Assembly: GCA_945878525.1 (NCBI GenBank)
Contig: CAMCTU010000001.1
Span: 18,504 to 82,503, forward strand
Origin: Sphingobacterium thalpophilum
Lineage (GTDB): Bacteria > Bacteroidota > Bacteroidia > Sphingobacteriales > Sphingobacteriaceae
Reading direction: 5' to 3'
Length of the DNA stretch: 64,000 nucleotides
Part shown: piece after piece, positions 28,757 to 38,412 of the stretch
Numbering within the stretch: position 1 is the first letter of the stretch
How the letters are laid out: every line of letters begins with the position of its first letter
Made by a program: the position numbers and the translations under genes
Notes under the pieces: model-generated
What the model saw: only the letters and a program-made list of their open reading frames with translations
Database searches by the model: none
Told to the model about the DNA's origin: nothing

Positions 28757-30255
28757 ACTATAAAGTGATTTCCTTTTACATAACAGGATTACTGGTTTTT
28801 ACCTTCATTGACTCTATTCTTGCCCAGAAAATAAATGATTCCTATAGGGTTGAAACCATCAAAATGCCTGAAGGACTAACAAGTGAGACTGGCGCTGTTG
28901 AATTCTTACCCGATGGCCGCCTTGTTGCATGCTTTACCAGAGGAGAGGTAATGACCTACAATACCTTAACTAAAGAGTGGAAATTGTTCGCTGAAGGCCT
29001 GCATGATCCATTAGGGATTCTTGTGGTAAGTAATTCTGAATTATTAATCATGCAACGTCCTGAATTAACAAGGGTTAAAGATACAGATGGGGATGGGATT
29101 GCGGATCTTTATGAAAAAGTTACGGATGAATTCGGGCTTTCAGGTAATTACCATGAATTTAATTACGGCCCTGTTAAAGATAAGGATGGAAATATTTTTA
29201 TTGCTCTCAATTCCTCTTCTGGTGGTGGTGATATCAGATCTGAAGTCCGGGGTGAAATTAATCCCCTTGGTCGTGAGAGTGGCAGCAAAGGCCAGATGTT
29301 TTCGAATTTACCATATCGCGGATGGATGATGAAATTAGGCAAAGATGGTATTTTGCGGCCTTTTGCATCTGGTTTTCGATCTCCAAATGGAATTGGTTTT
29401 GATCTTGAAGGTAATTTGTTTTCAACTGATAACCAGGGCGACTGGATTGGTACCAGTCCGCTGCATCACGTAAAGGAAGGAAAGTTTTATGGTCATCCAG
29501 GAAGTCTGGTTTGGCAAAAGGGATGGAACAGAGGTAATCCATTTTTACTATCAATACCGGTCTTGGATAGCATGCGAACCAGAGGAGCTGTCTTATTTCC
29601 GCATGGTATTATTGCAAACTCGCCAACCCAGCCTGTCTGCGATAACACCTCAGGTAAATTTGGACCTTTCTCGGGACAGTTGATCATCGGTGAGATGAAT
29701 AAGGAAAAGATTGTTAGAGTAATGCTAGAGCGGATTGGTGGTGAGTTACAAGGAGCTTGTATTCCCTTTCTCGAAGGAAACGGTCTACGAAAGGGGAATA
29801 ACAGATTAGTATTTGCTCCGGATGGCAGTTTATGGATTGGTCAGAACGCTCATGGATGGCTGGGAGATCTGGGTATTCAAAGAATCGTTTTCACAGGTAA
29901 GCAACCTGCGGATATTTATAGTATGAATCTGACTGAAAAAGGCTTTGAACTGACTTTCACTGAGCCCATGGAAGAGTCTGCTGCTACAAATCCTGAAAAT
30001 TTTAAATTCAGACACTACTATTATAAGTACCAAAGCAAATATGGTTCCGATCAGTTTGATATTCAAAATGTTCCTGTTACCGAAATCAAAATTTCTAATG
30101 ACCGCAAGAAAGTATCACTGACTCTGGCAAACTTGAAGCCCGGTTATGTTTATGAATTGAATTTGGGAGATATTAAAACTTCAACCGGTGATTCAGTGAA
30201 CAATAAACTGATATGTTATACCCTGAATAAATTAAAATCTTCCTCTGTTAATTGA
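28753..30255 (+). CDS. Exported beta-propeller dehydrogenase-like protein (sorbosone dehydrogenase/PVC-type family)
   Basis: MPEGLTSETGAVEFLPDGRLVACFTRGEVMTYN, VKDTDGDGIADLYEKV, GFRSPNGIGFDLEGNLFSTDNQGDWIGTSPLHHVKEGKFYGHP; start overlaps previous stop (ATGA). Confidence 0.75.
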   Translation: MNYKVISFYITGLLVFTFIDSILAQKINDSYRVETIKMPEGLTSETGAVEFLPDGRLVACFTRGEVMTYNTLTKEWKLFAEGLHDPLGILVVSNSELLIMQRPELTRVKDTDGDGIADLYEKVTDEFGLSGNYHEFNYGPVKDKDGNIFIALNSSSGGGDIRSEVRGEINPLGRESGSKGQMFSNLPYRGWMMKLGKDGILRPFASGFRSPNGIGFDLEGNLFSTDNQGDWIGTSPLHHVKEGKFYGHPGSLVWQKGWNRGNPFLLSIPVLDSMRTRGAVLFPHGIIANSPTQPVCDNTSGKFGPFSGQLIIGEMNKEKIVRVMLERIGGELQGACIPFLEGNGLRKGNNRLVFAPDGSLWIGQNAHGWLGDLGIQRIVFTGKQPADIYSMNLTEKGFELTFTEPMEESAATNPENFKFRHYYYKYQSKYGSDQFDIQNVPVTEIKISNDRKKVSLTLANLKPGYVYELNLGDIKTSTGDSVNNKLICYTLNKLKSSSVN

Positions 30256-30307
30256 GAAATTACGCAGTAAAAACGCCTGATAATAGTAATACTTATTGAA
30301 TTTTAAG

Positions 30308-31570
30308 ATGAGAAACAAAATTGCTGTTTTTTTATTGTTCGGAATATCCCTATTTATCTCTGCACCAAATAGTTCAGCTGCTGAATTGACTCCGAATAAT
30401 ATACCGAATAAGTCCCATACTCAGCCTTCTGATACACTGAAAAGCAGATTAAAATATATCAGTACAAATTTTGAAAACGCTTCACAACTTGATTGGGAAA
30501 TTGATTCCTTGGGTATTGTTAATGTGAGTCTTATTTATGACCATGAGCGCGCATCCCCAAATCGAGCGAATGGGCACTGGTTTTTTAAACTTGAGGCAGA
30601 TTCCGGTTCAGAAGTAACTGTAATCCTGGAAAATTTTGAGAATGTTTGGAATGGTATCAAGGGCGTTCCTGTTTCTGAAAAAACCAATTGTTTGATTTCA
30701 AAGGACGGTAAAAACTGGTCAGTTATTCCAACCGACTTTATATCAGGAAATCGATTAAAGTTCAAAGTTCCAATGTATAATGATCAAATGTATTTGGCCA
30801 GTGTCGAGCCATATAGAATCAGTGATCTTGATCAACTATTAATTGAAATCAAGGGAAAACCACAAGTGAATATTATGAAGGTGGGTAACACAACTGAAGG
30901 GCGTCCTCTTGAAATAATCAGAATTGGAAACTCTGATGCTCCATTTAGTGTATTTCTAAGGGCAAGGGCTCATTCCTGGGAACCCGGAGGAAACTGGGTA
31001 GTACAGGGTTTGATTCGTACTCTGCTCGAGAAAGAATCTGCACATTTTTTGAGGCGTTATTGTGTTTATATCATGCCAATGACCAATAAAGATGGTGTAG
31101 CTCGCGGCAGAACTCGTTTCAATACCAATGGTAAGGACCTTAACAGGGAGTGGGACCGTCCGTCAGATCGGATTCTAACTCCTGAGAAATATGCTTTTGA
31201 AAACTGGCTGGAAATGATGATTAGTAAAGGTAAGAAGCCCCAATTAGCAATTGATCTGCATAATGACCAGGGCGGCAATATTCATGTTAACCTTCCTTCT
31301 GCAGTTAATAGCCAGTATGTATCGAATATGAAAAGAATTGAAACGCTATTATACAAACATACCTGGTTTACGGAAGGTCCATCTCATGTAAAAAATCCGG
31401 GCTCATTTGGTGAGGGACTTGCTAAACGCTATGGAATTGATGCTTTTGTATATGAACTGAACTATGAATGGATAGCCGGTTTGAAAAAAGCACCCATGGG
31501 TAAGCATTGGGAACTCCTTGGAAAACAGCTGGCCGAGGTCTTCTATCTTTATTTTGATAAGAAAGACTAG
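30308..31570 (+). CDS. M14-family zinc carboxypeptidase-like protein, exported
   Basis: ORF 30296..31570; RARAHSWEPGGNWVVQGLI (HxxE), IMPMTNKDGVARGRTRFNTNGKDLNREWD, LAIDLHND. Confidence 0.8.
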   Translation: MRNKIAVFLLFGISLFISAPNSSAAELTPNNIPNKSHTQPSDTLKSRLKYISTNFENASQLDWEIDSLGIVNVSLIYDHERASPNRANGHWFFKLEADSGSEVTVILENFENVWNGIKGVPVSEKTNCLISKDGKNWSVIPTDFISGNRLKFKVPMYNDQMYLASVEPYRISDLDQLLIEIKGKPQVNIMKVGNTTEGRPLEIIRIGNSDAPFSVFLRARAHSWEPGGNWVVQGLIRTLLEKESAHFLRRYCVYIMPMTNKDGVARGRTRFNTNGKDLNREWDRPSDRILTPEKYAFENWLEMMISKGKKPQLAIDLHNDQGGNIHVNLPSAVNSQYVSNMKRIETLLYKHTWFTEGPSHVKNPGSFGEGLAKRYGIDAFVYELNYEWIAGLKKAPMGKHWELLGKQLAEVFYLYFDKKD

Positions 31571-31619
31571 GTTGCTACAACTAAGATTATTAGTGTAATA
31601 TCTTAAATATCATTTTGTT

Positions 31620-34600
31620 ATGTTCAAATTAAGGATGTTGAATTATTTTATCCGGGGAATTATATTATTCATTTTCTGTTATTTTAATACAGAATTATTT
31701 GGTAAGGAATCACAATCTATTCATTTATCTGATTCCTCAAATTTAAAATCGATTGCTCCAAGGAATCTACAAAGGTCCACAAGTCTGAATGATGTTAAAA
31801 TTATTGTGCCTGAAGAACAGGCATGGAAGGACCTTGCTGATGACATGCAAGGTTTTATTAAACAGAAGACAGGAAAAACCCCGGAAATCGGGCATCCAGA
31901 TCCCCTTAAGTTTGTTAATGGATGGTCAGGTAATATAATCCTGCTGGGAAATCTTGGTAACAATAAGCAAATGGCTCGACTATATGGTCTTCGTTTATCT
32001 TATGCAGATGCAATTTATCCTGGTAAGGCCGGTTACCAGTTACTTACCTTAATCAATCCTTTTGGCTTAGGGGGAAACACAATTCTGGTATCCTCATCGG
32101 ATATTGAAGGCGCTAAACGTGGTCTGGATCGTTTAAAGGTAATTTTACAATCGGGCAATAATGCACAGATACCCTGGCTTTTTGAATCTGAATTGCCTGA
32201 AGAAACAATTTCTTATTTCAGACCCAATATTAAATCTGTGAATGAAATTCTTTCTAAAATGAAGCCTGTTGTAAATAATGAACTTACTGTAGATGCCTTG
32301 TTAAATGTTTTAGCCGGAATAAAGTTATATGGAGAATACTTTCAACTCACTGCGAATCCCAAGTATGGTGAAGTTTACGCTGATTTATTGAAGGGCTTTG
32401 CCCAATTTGTGAATCAACATCCATCTGAAGCAATTTATCAGTTGAACGAGCGAAAGAATATGTGGATACAGGGTGAAAAAATATTCCAGAACTGGACTGT
32501 TCTTGAAGCTTCCCAATTTTTCTCAGATTCAGACCGTACACAGATCCTTTCAGCACTTTACCTGGTGTGTAAGGCGAATTACATGGATAATTATTTGGTA
32601 AAGGCTCCTGAATCAGGCCCTCGCTGGAACCACGAGATATTTCCTGCGCTATCATTGGTTGGTTCCTGCCAGTATTTTCAAAAATATTATAGCTTGCCTG
32701 AAATTGTTCAATGGATCAATAGAGGAGAACGGATTTTTTCAGGAAATACTTCCTTTATTAGTTTGGACGAAGGTTCCGATTATCTTGCGCATCTTCCGGT
32801 TGCTAATATCGATTATGCGATGCTTTCAGGTGATCTGAAATTTATTAATCTAAGTCTTAGACCAAGTGCAGATCTGCATTCGATGATGGTTGATAACCTG
32901 GGAACATTGTCAGGTGGGGGTGATACCTATCCATTTGGGATGAGCAGTGCATATTCTTGGGGGCACTCCCAATTATTGAATGCTGCATCCTGGTATTATA
33001 ACGAACCTGTATATAATTTTCTGTTGGAAAGAACCCGTACCGGTCCGTTTACCGGACAGAAGATGCCTGATCTCATTTATCCAATTCACCGCTACATCGT
33101 AACTCTGAATAACCCGGGGCAACCCGATGGTACTTTATATGCTAAAGTTCAGGCGCAGGAGATTGAGAAGGGAGTTTATGATGATTTGATAAATCAGATG
33201 GATAATAATGTTCCTGAATTTCAAAAAGATCCTGATGATGAGGATCAAAAAAGTAAAAAGCAGGATAGGATTAATATCGACCAAAATGACTCTTTTCATA
33301 AATTAACATTCAGATCGGGATTCGGATTAAATGATAATTACCTTATCCTGGATGGTTTTTCTGCCGGGAAACATGGACATCAGGATGGAAACGCAATTTT
33401 GAACTACAGTTCAAAAGGGAGATTGTTTCTGAATGACCGTGATTATATCCAGAATACTCCTGAATATCACTCGGGTTTGGTCATAGTGAAGGATGGGAAA
33501 CAAGGGAAAAAGCCCCCATTGGCAAAACTGGATTGGGTTGCTGACATTGAAGGAACTGCAATTAGCAGTAGTATTGTACCTGCCTACAATGGCGCGGACT
33601 GGAAACGTACAATTATCAGTCCGGAAGGGAAATTCTTCATCATTTTTGATGATCTGAAGTTTAATGAAGCCGGAAGTTTTCTGCTTAAAAATCACTGGCA
33701 ATCACTGGGTAATCCTAAAATAGAGAAGAACAGATTTCTGGTCGAGCAAAAAGGAATTAGCATGCAGCTTCAGAGTTTAAGTCCGGCAGATCTAAGACTT
33801 AAAGACATATACGGGCACTTTATTAAATACTGGAAAACTGTTTATTCTTATCCTTATGCCGATCATGAAACTGTTTTAACCGAAGTGATCAATGAAAAAG
33901 AGTATATAAAAGGTGATCAGGTCGGTTTTATTAACGTTTTGTCGAGCCATTCTTCAGATGCCGAGTTTGTTCGTTCTGCTAATATTGGGAAAAATACAAT
34001 TGAAATAAATTCCGGAAATCAGAAATGGATTGCAGTTAAGGATGAATTAAATAGTACGGTATTTTCCAGCAATGGAAAATTTCATCTTATTGGGGATAAA
34101 GAACTTATTGCAGCTTCGGTGACAAAAATTAGGATCGGAAATCTGGATATTAATTTTAAAGAAGCAGTTTTTTTTAAATGGGATAGAAAAAGTGGTGAAT
34201 GGAAAGCATTTGATTTATTGAAGGACAAGATTAAATACAAACAATCAGGCGAAACCTTGAGACAGTCCGCGATTGATTCAGGAAAAATTGATTGGAAAGC
34301 TGATCTGAAAAACCAGATCTTGAAACAAATTATTCCTGTTCCGGATAAAAGGCAATTAATGAGTCAAAATCAAATCAAATCTTTGCCGGTCAATAGTTCT
34401 GACAGGGTATACTCCATGAAAGAGCGTATTAGTAGCTCGTTTTCTTCAGATTTGAATGGCGATAATATTGAGGATATTTTATTGGGTGGAATAAACGGAA
34501 CTGTGAATGCGATAGATTCCAAGGGAAATAAACTTTGGGCATTTTCAGCAAATGGCAGAGTCAATGAAGTTAGTCTTCAGTATGCCGGTAACAAAGCGCT

Positions 34601-35468
34601 TATTTTTATTGCCACTGAGAACTGGAATGTACATACACTAGACATCAATGGAAAAGAATTGTGGAACTATAAATTTCCGGACGATCAGCCGCATCGTGAA
34701 TATAAGGGCAATTTGATAGGAATAACAAATGTCAGGATTGCACACAAAAATGGCAAAGACCAACAACCTGTAATCATGGTTGGTACTCAGTACAGGTATA
34801 TTTATGAACTGGATCTGGATGGAAAATTTAAAAACGAAACGGTCTTATATTACTATGGTATCGAGGATATGGAATATGCTGATCTGGATGCTGATGGCAT
34901 GGAGGAGGGGATTTTTGCACTTGAATATTACTATTATACACTGGTAAAGGATAATGAACTGATCACAGGGAAAACCGGTGGACCGGGATGGAAAATTGCC
35001 GATGTATTGAATAAAGGTTCTCAAACTTTTAAGCCAACAGTGCTATTAGGGACAAAGCAAAGTGAGATCAGAATGATTGGTTTTGATAAAAAAATTAAGG
35101 AATACTGGAACAGTAATGTAGGTGGGGAGGTAAATGATATCCGCCACGGCGATTTTAATAATGATGGAAAGCTTGAAATTCTTGTCGGGACTGAAGGTTT
35201 CCAGTTTTATGTGCTGGATGATAAAGGAAATACAATTTTTAGAAAAACATTGTATGACAGGGTTTTGAAAGTTGAGGGATACCAAATCCAGAATAAGTCA
35301 AAATATCTTGCTGCAACGGCAGGGGGGCATTTGTTTAATTTTTCGAATTTGGGAAGTACAGAAGAATCAATTCAGTTTCCAGATGAAATTTCAAATATTT
35401 TCACTGAAAAAGGCTCGGCAAAATCTCTAATAGTCTTAGTGAACGGGGATGTATACCGATTAATGTAA
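31620..35468 (+). CDS. Large exported protein: heparinase II/III-like region plus C-terminal FG-GAP/VCBS-type propeller
   Basis: GFSAGKHGHQDGNAILNYSSKGRLFLNDRDY (heparinase-like); C-terminal SDLNGDNIEDILLGGINGTVNAID, ADLDADGMEEGIF, GDFNNDGKLEILVGTE repeats. Confidence 0.7.
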   Translation: MFKLRMLNYFIRGIILFIFCYFNTELFGKESQSIHLSDSSNLKSIAPRNLQRSTSLNDVKIIVPEEQAWKDLADDMQGFIKQKTGKTPEIGHPDPLKFVNGWSGNIILLGNLGNNKQMARLYGLRLSYADAIYPGKAGYQLLTLINPFGLGGNTILVSSSDIEGAKRGLDRLKVILQSGNNAQIPWLFESELPEETISYFRPNIKSVNEILSKMKPVVNNELTVDALLNVLAGIKLYGEYFQLTANPKYGEVYADLLKGFAQFVNQHPSEAIYQLNERKNMWIQGEKIFQNWTVLEASQFFSDSDRTQILSALYLVCKANYMDNYLVKAPESGPRWNHEIFPALSLVGSCQYFQKYYSLPEIVQWINRGERIFSGNTSFISLDEGSDYLAHLPVANIDYAMLSGDLKFINLSLRPSADLHSMMVDNLGTLSGGGDTYPFGMSSAYSWGHSQLLNAASWYYNEPVYNFLLERTRTGPFTGQKMPDLIYPIHRYIVTLNNPGQPDGTLYAKVQAQEIEKGVYDDLINQMDNNVPEFQKDPDDEDQKSKKQDRINIDQNDSFHKLTFRSGFGLNDNYLILDGFSAGKHGHQDGNAILNYSSKGRLFLNDRDYIQNTPEYHSGLVIVKDGKQGKKPPLAKLDWVADIEGTAISSSIVPAYNGADWKRTIISPEGKFFIIFDDLKFNEAGSFLLKNHWQSLGNPKIEKNRFLVEQKGISMQLQSLSPADLRLKDIYGHFIKYWKTVYSYPYADHETVLTEVINEKEYIKGDQVGFINVLSSHSSDAEFVRSANIGKNTIEINSGNQKWIAVKDELNSTVFSSNGKFHLIGDKELIAASVTKIRIGNLDINFKEAVFFKWDRKSGEWKAFDLLKDKIKYKQSGETLRQSAIDSGKIDWKADLKNQILKQIIPVPDKRQLMSQNQIKSLPVNSSDRVYSMKERISSSFSSDLNGDNIEDILLGGINGTVNAIDSKGNKLWAFSANGRVNEVSLQYAGNKALIFIATENWNVHTLDINGKELWNYKFPDDQPHREYKGNLIGITNVRIAHKNGKDQQPVIMVGTQYRYIYELDLDGKFKNETVLYYYGIEDMEYADLDADGMEEGIFALEYYYYTLVKDNELITGKTGGPGWKIADVLNKGSQTFKPTVLLGTKQSEIRMIGFDKKIKEYWNSNVGGEVNDIRHGDFNNDGKLEILVGTEGFQFYVLDDKGNTIFRKTLYDRVLKVEGYQIQNKSKYLAATAGGHLFNFSNLGSTEESIQFPDEISNIFTEKGSAKSLIVLVNGDVYRLM

Positions 35469-35495
35469 TTTTAGATTTAAATTACCTGTTTAATC

Positions 35496-36314
35496 TTATT
35501 TCCCAATCTGGTTGAAATAATCCAATGCTTTACTCACACTGCCCTGTTCTATAAGCAATTGTTTAGCTTCGGTGTATACTGTGATTCCAGTATTTTTCAT
35601 AAGCATTTTCACTGCTCTGTCAACAATTTTATCATTGATCAGCTTTACATTAACCATCTGATTATCAAGTACTCTGCCAAGTTTGATCATGGTAGTCGTG
35701 CTGATCATATCAAAGATCATTTTTTGTGCAGTCCCACATTTCATTCGGGTACTTCCGGTAACAAATTCGGGTCCCGTGATCACTTCAACGGGAATATCAG
35801 CCTGTTGCGCAATTGGAGATCCAGGATTACTTACAATGCAGGCGGTGGTGATTCCCTGTTTTTTGCATTCTTTTAATGCTGACAAAACAAATGGGGTAGT
35901 ACCACTGGCCGAAATACCAATCACAATATCTTTTGTTGATACTTTTTCGTTTTGCAGCATCTGCCAAGCAGCATTAACATCATCTTCCTTTTCTTCCAAA
36001 GCTTCAATCAGATGCTCCTTTCCTCCGGCAAGAATTACATTGAAAAGCCCGGTAGAAACCCCAAAAGTTGTTGGCAATTCAATTATGTCAAGAACGGACA
36101 ATCGTCCTCCACTACCTGCTCCAACATAAAATAATCTTCCACCTTGTTCAATCTTAGATACAATTGTACTAATCAAGATATTCAGTTCGGGCAAAGCCCT
36201 TTCAATGGCCAGTGCAACTATTTTATCTTCTTTATTCAGATTTGATGTAAGTTCTTCCACAGACATTTTCTCCAAATGCCTGTACTTTGATGATTCTTCA
36301 GTAATTCTTGTCAT
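35496..36314 (-). CDS. murQ: N-acetylmuramic acid 6-phosphate etherase
   Basis: MTRITEESSKYRHLEKMSVEELTSNLNKEDK...GRLFYVGAGSGGRLSVLDIIELPTTFG...GISASGTTPFVLSALKECK...TGSTRMKCGTAQKMIFDMIST. Confidence 0.92.
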   Translation of the reverse strand: MTRITEESSKYRHLEKMSVEELTSNLNKEDKIVALAIERALPELNILISTIVSKIEQGGRLFYVGAGSGGRLSVLDIIELPTTFGVSTGLFNVILAGGKEHLIEALEEKEDDVNAAWQMLQNEKVSTKDIVIGISASGTTPFVLSALKECKKQGITTACIVSNPGSPIAQQADIPVEVITGPEFVTGSTRMKCGTAQKMIFDMISTTTMIKLGRVLDNQMVNVKLINDKIVDRAVKMLMKNTGITVYTEAKQLLIEQGSVSKALDYFNQIGK

Positions 36315-36524
36315 ATTTATTTTAAGGATGTTTCAATATCCCTTTTTTGTATTTGATTATCGTTTATAATTCAATAATACGAATATTTCAGTCAACATCA
36401 TTTAGCATTTAAATTGCTTTATTCATTATACAATTCTTTCTCAAACCTTAAATTTAGTGATTTTATATAGTGCTGATGGGATACTATTCAATGAAATTTA
36501 ATTAATGCAAAAAGAAGGTTTACC

Positions 36525-36538
36525 CGTGTAAGTACCCG
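36525..36538 (-). promoter_or_regulatory. Candidate LacI-family operator, site 6 (minus-strand cgggtacttacacg), inside an 11-bp direct repeat
   Basis: tacccgtgtaa-g-tacccgtgtaa between divergent murQ and the amidohydrolase gene; reverse complement fits the 14-bp motif. Confidence 0.6.
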
Positions 36539-36589
36539 TGTAAAAGTCTTAACTTGGATTTTTGAATTGAATTCCCGTAAAAATTATTT

Positions 36590-37543
36590 ATGTCAGAATA
36601 TATTAACCGCAGAAAATTTGTTAGCAGAACTGCACTATCTGCCGCCGGACTCCTGGTATCTGAACATGTTATGGGCATATCCCGGTCTGGTAGCTCAGAG
36701 GGCGCCACGAGTTTTGAAACTCCGGGCTCAACTTACAATCTGATGAAGGATGTGATGAAATACCGAAAACTAGACTCACACGTGCATGCACACCTATTTG
36801 ATGGGGGACCAGAAGGAAATGTTTCCTTTGCCGACCGTTTGGGGATAGATAAGATGTATATTTCTTTACCGGCATACAGTAGTGAAGGAACGCCCAAAGA
36901 ATTCAGGTCCTACAATGATTTAATGCTTAAATGCATGAAGCAATATCCGGACCGCTTGATCGGACAGTTTACTCTGAACGCGATTTTTCAAAAAGATTCA
37001 TTGGAAGAAATAAAACGCTGTGTAGATCTGGGTATGGTAGGATTAAAAGTATATACCCAGTTAAAAATCAACGATCCATTGTTCTACCCGATCATAGAAA
37101 AGATGATTGATTTAAAGATGATCATTCATATGCATGCTTATGCCCAACTTGGCCTGGGTGGCTATAGGATGAAGTATAATATTGGGATCAGACCACAAAC
37201 ATCAATACCTGAAGATTTTGTAGAAATCGCTCAGAAGTACCCAGAAGCTATGTTCCAGTATGCACATATTGGAGGAGGGGGTGACTGGGAATATGCCTGT
37301 AAAATGTTTGCTAAATACCCCAATATTTATGTGGATACCTCAGGGAGTAATAATGCCGAGAACATGATCGATTTTGCGGTGAAATGCCTGGGAGAAGATC
37401 GCCTTTTCTTTGGATCAGATAATTGCTATTACCAGAGCGTTGGAAAGATACTGGCTTCAAATCTCAGTGAAAATCAGAAGAAAAAGGTCTTTTTTGATAA
37501 TTACAATACTATTTTAAAAAAATCAGGAAGAAATGTTGATTGA
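36590..37543 (+). CDS. Amidohydrolase-family protein with Tat signal
   Basis: INRRKFVSRTALSAAGLLV; LDSHVHAHLFDGG; MIIHMHAYAQ; YAHIGGGG; RLFFGSDNCY. Confidence 0.8.
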   Translation: MSEYINRRKFVSRTALSAAGLLVSEHVMGISRSGSSEGATSFETPGSTYNLMKDVMKYRKLDSHVHAHLFDGGPEGNVSFADRLGIDKMYISLPAYSSEGTPKEFRSYNDLMLKCMKQYPDRLIGQFTLNAIFQKDSLEEIKRCVDLGMVGLKVYTQLKINDPLFYPIIEKMIDLKMIIHMHAYAQLGLGGYRMKYNIGIRPQTSIPEDFVEIAQKYPEAMFQYAHIGGGGDWEYACKMFAKYPNIYVDTSGSNNAENMIDFAVKCLGEDRLFFGSDNCYYQSVGKILASNLSENQKKKVFFDNYNTILKKSGRNVD

Positions 37544-38339
37544 TATTAATGCATATGTCGGTCACTGGCCATTTATGCAGCTTAAGTATAATACCTGTGA
37601 TGCCCTTCTTGAACGAATGAGCAAATTTGGAGTGGATATTTCGGTAATCAGTAACCTGAATGGAATTTTTTATAAAAATACACAGTCGGCAAACGAAGAA
37701 TTGTTCGAAGAGATCAAATCAAAAGCAAAATTTCGTGATCGCTTTATTCCATTTGCAGTCATCAACCCAATTTATGCCGGCTGGCGTGATGATCTGGATG
37801 TATGTATTAACAAATATGGGTTTAAAGGAGTTAGAATCTATCCAAAATACCATGATTTCGAAATTCTGGACACGGCATGTATTGAACTGGTAAAGCGGGT
37901 TCGCGATTATGCATTACCAGTTGCTTTTAATTTCAGGATGGTCGATAGCCGGCAACGTTCTTGGATCGACACTTCTTATGTTAAGGATAATGTAATCAGG
38001 GAATGGAATCTCAAGAATATTCTGCCAATAATAAAAGCTGTTCCAGATGCGAAATACATGGTTCTGAACTTTGCCAATGCAGCAACACTTAATGCTGAGG
38101 AGTTGGCACTGATTAAGAACACAGATTTGTTATTTGATACTTCTGGCAGGACGATAACAAATATGTCTGATTTTTTGAAAAACTATGGATATGATAAGTT
38201 TGCATTTGGTACCCATTCCCCAATTCTGGATTATCTTACCGGATTATTGCGAATAGAATCATTAAGTCCTGGAGAAGCTGATGAACTAATGAAAGAAATG
38301 CTAAGATCTGGAAATGCTAAAAAATTATTATCTATTTAA
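37533..38339 (+). CDS. Amidohydrolase-family protein without signal peptide
   Basis: MLIDINAYVGHWPF, FKGVRIYPKYHDFE, LLFDTSGRTI, KFAFGTHSP; overlaps upstream gene by 11 bp. Confidence 0.75.
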   Translation: MLIDINAYVGHWPFMQLKYNTCDALLERMSKFGVDISVISNLNGIFYKNTQSANEELFEEIKSKAKFRDRFIPFAVINPIYAGWRDDLDVCINKYGFKGVRIYPKYHDFEILDTACIELVKRVRDYALPVAFNFRMVDSRQRSWIDTSYVKDNVIREWNLKNILPIIKAVPDAKYMVLNFANAATLNAEELALIKNTDLLFDTSGRTITNMSDFLKNYGYDKFAFGTHSPILDYLTGLLRIESLSPGEADELMKEMLRSGNAKKLLSI

Positions 38340-38412
38340 TTGTTAATCAATTATTTATATTACTTAAATAGATTAGTTATTTTATAATTTCCTCTTTTAA
38401 AATTAAAGTATT

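Noticed and set aside
35683-36129. 148-aa plus-strand ORF
   Set aside because: Antisense to murQ, whose protein sequence is unmistakable.
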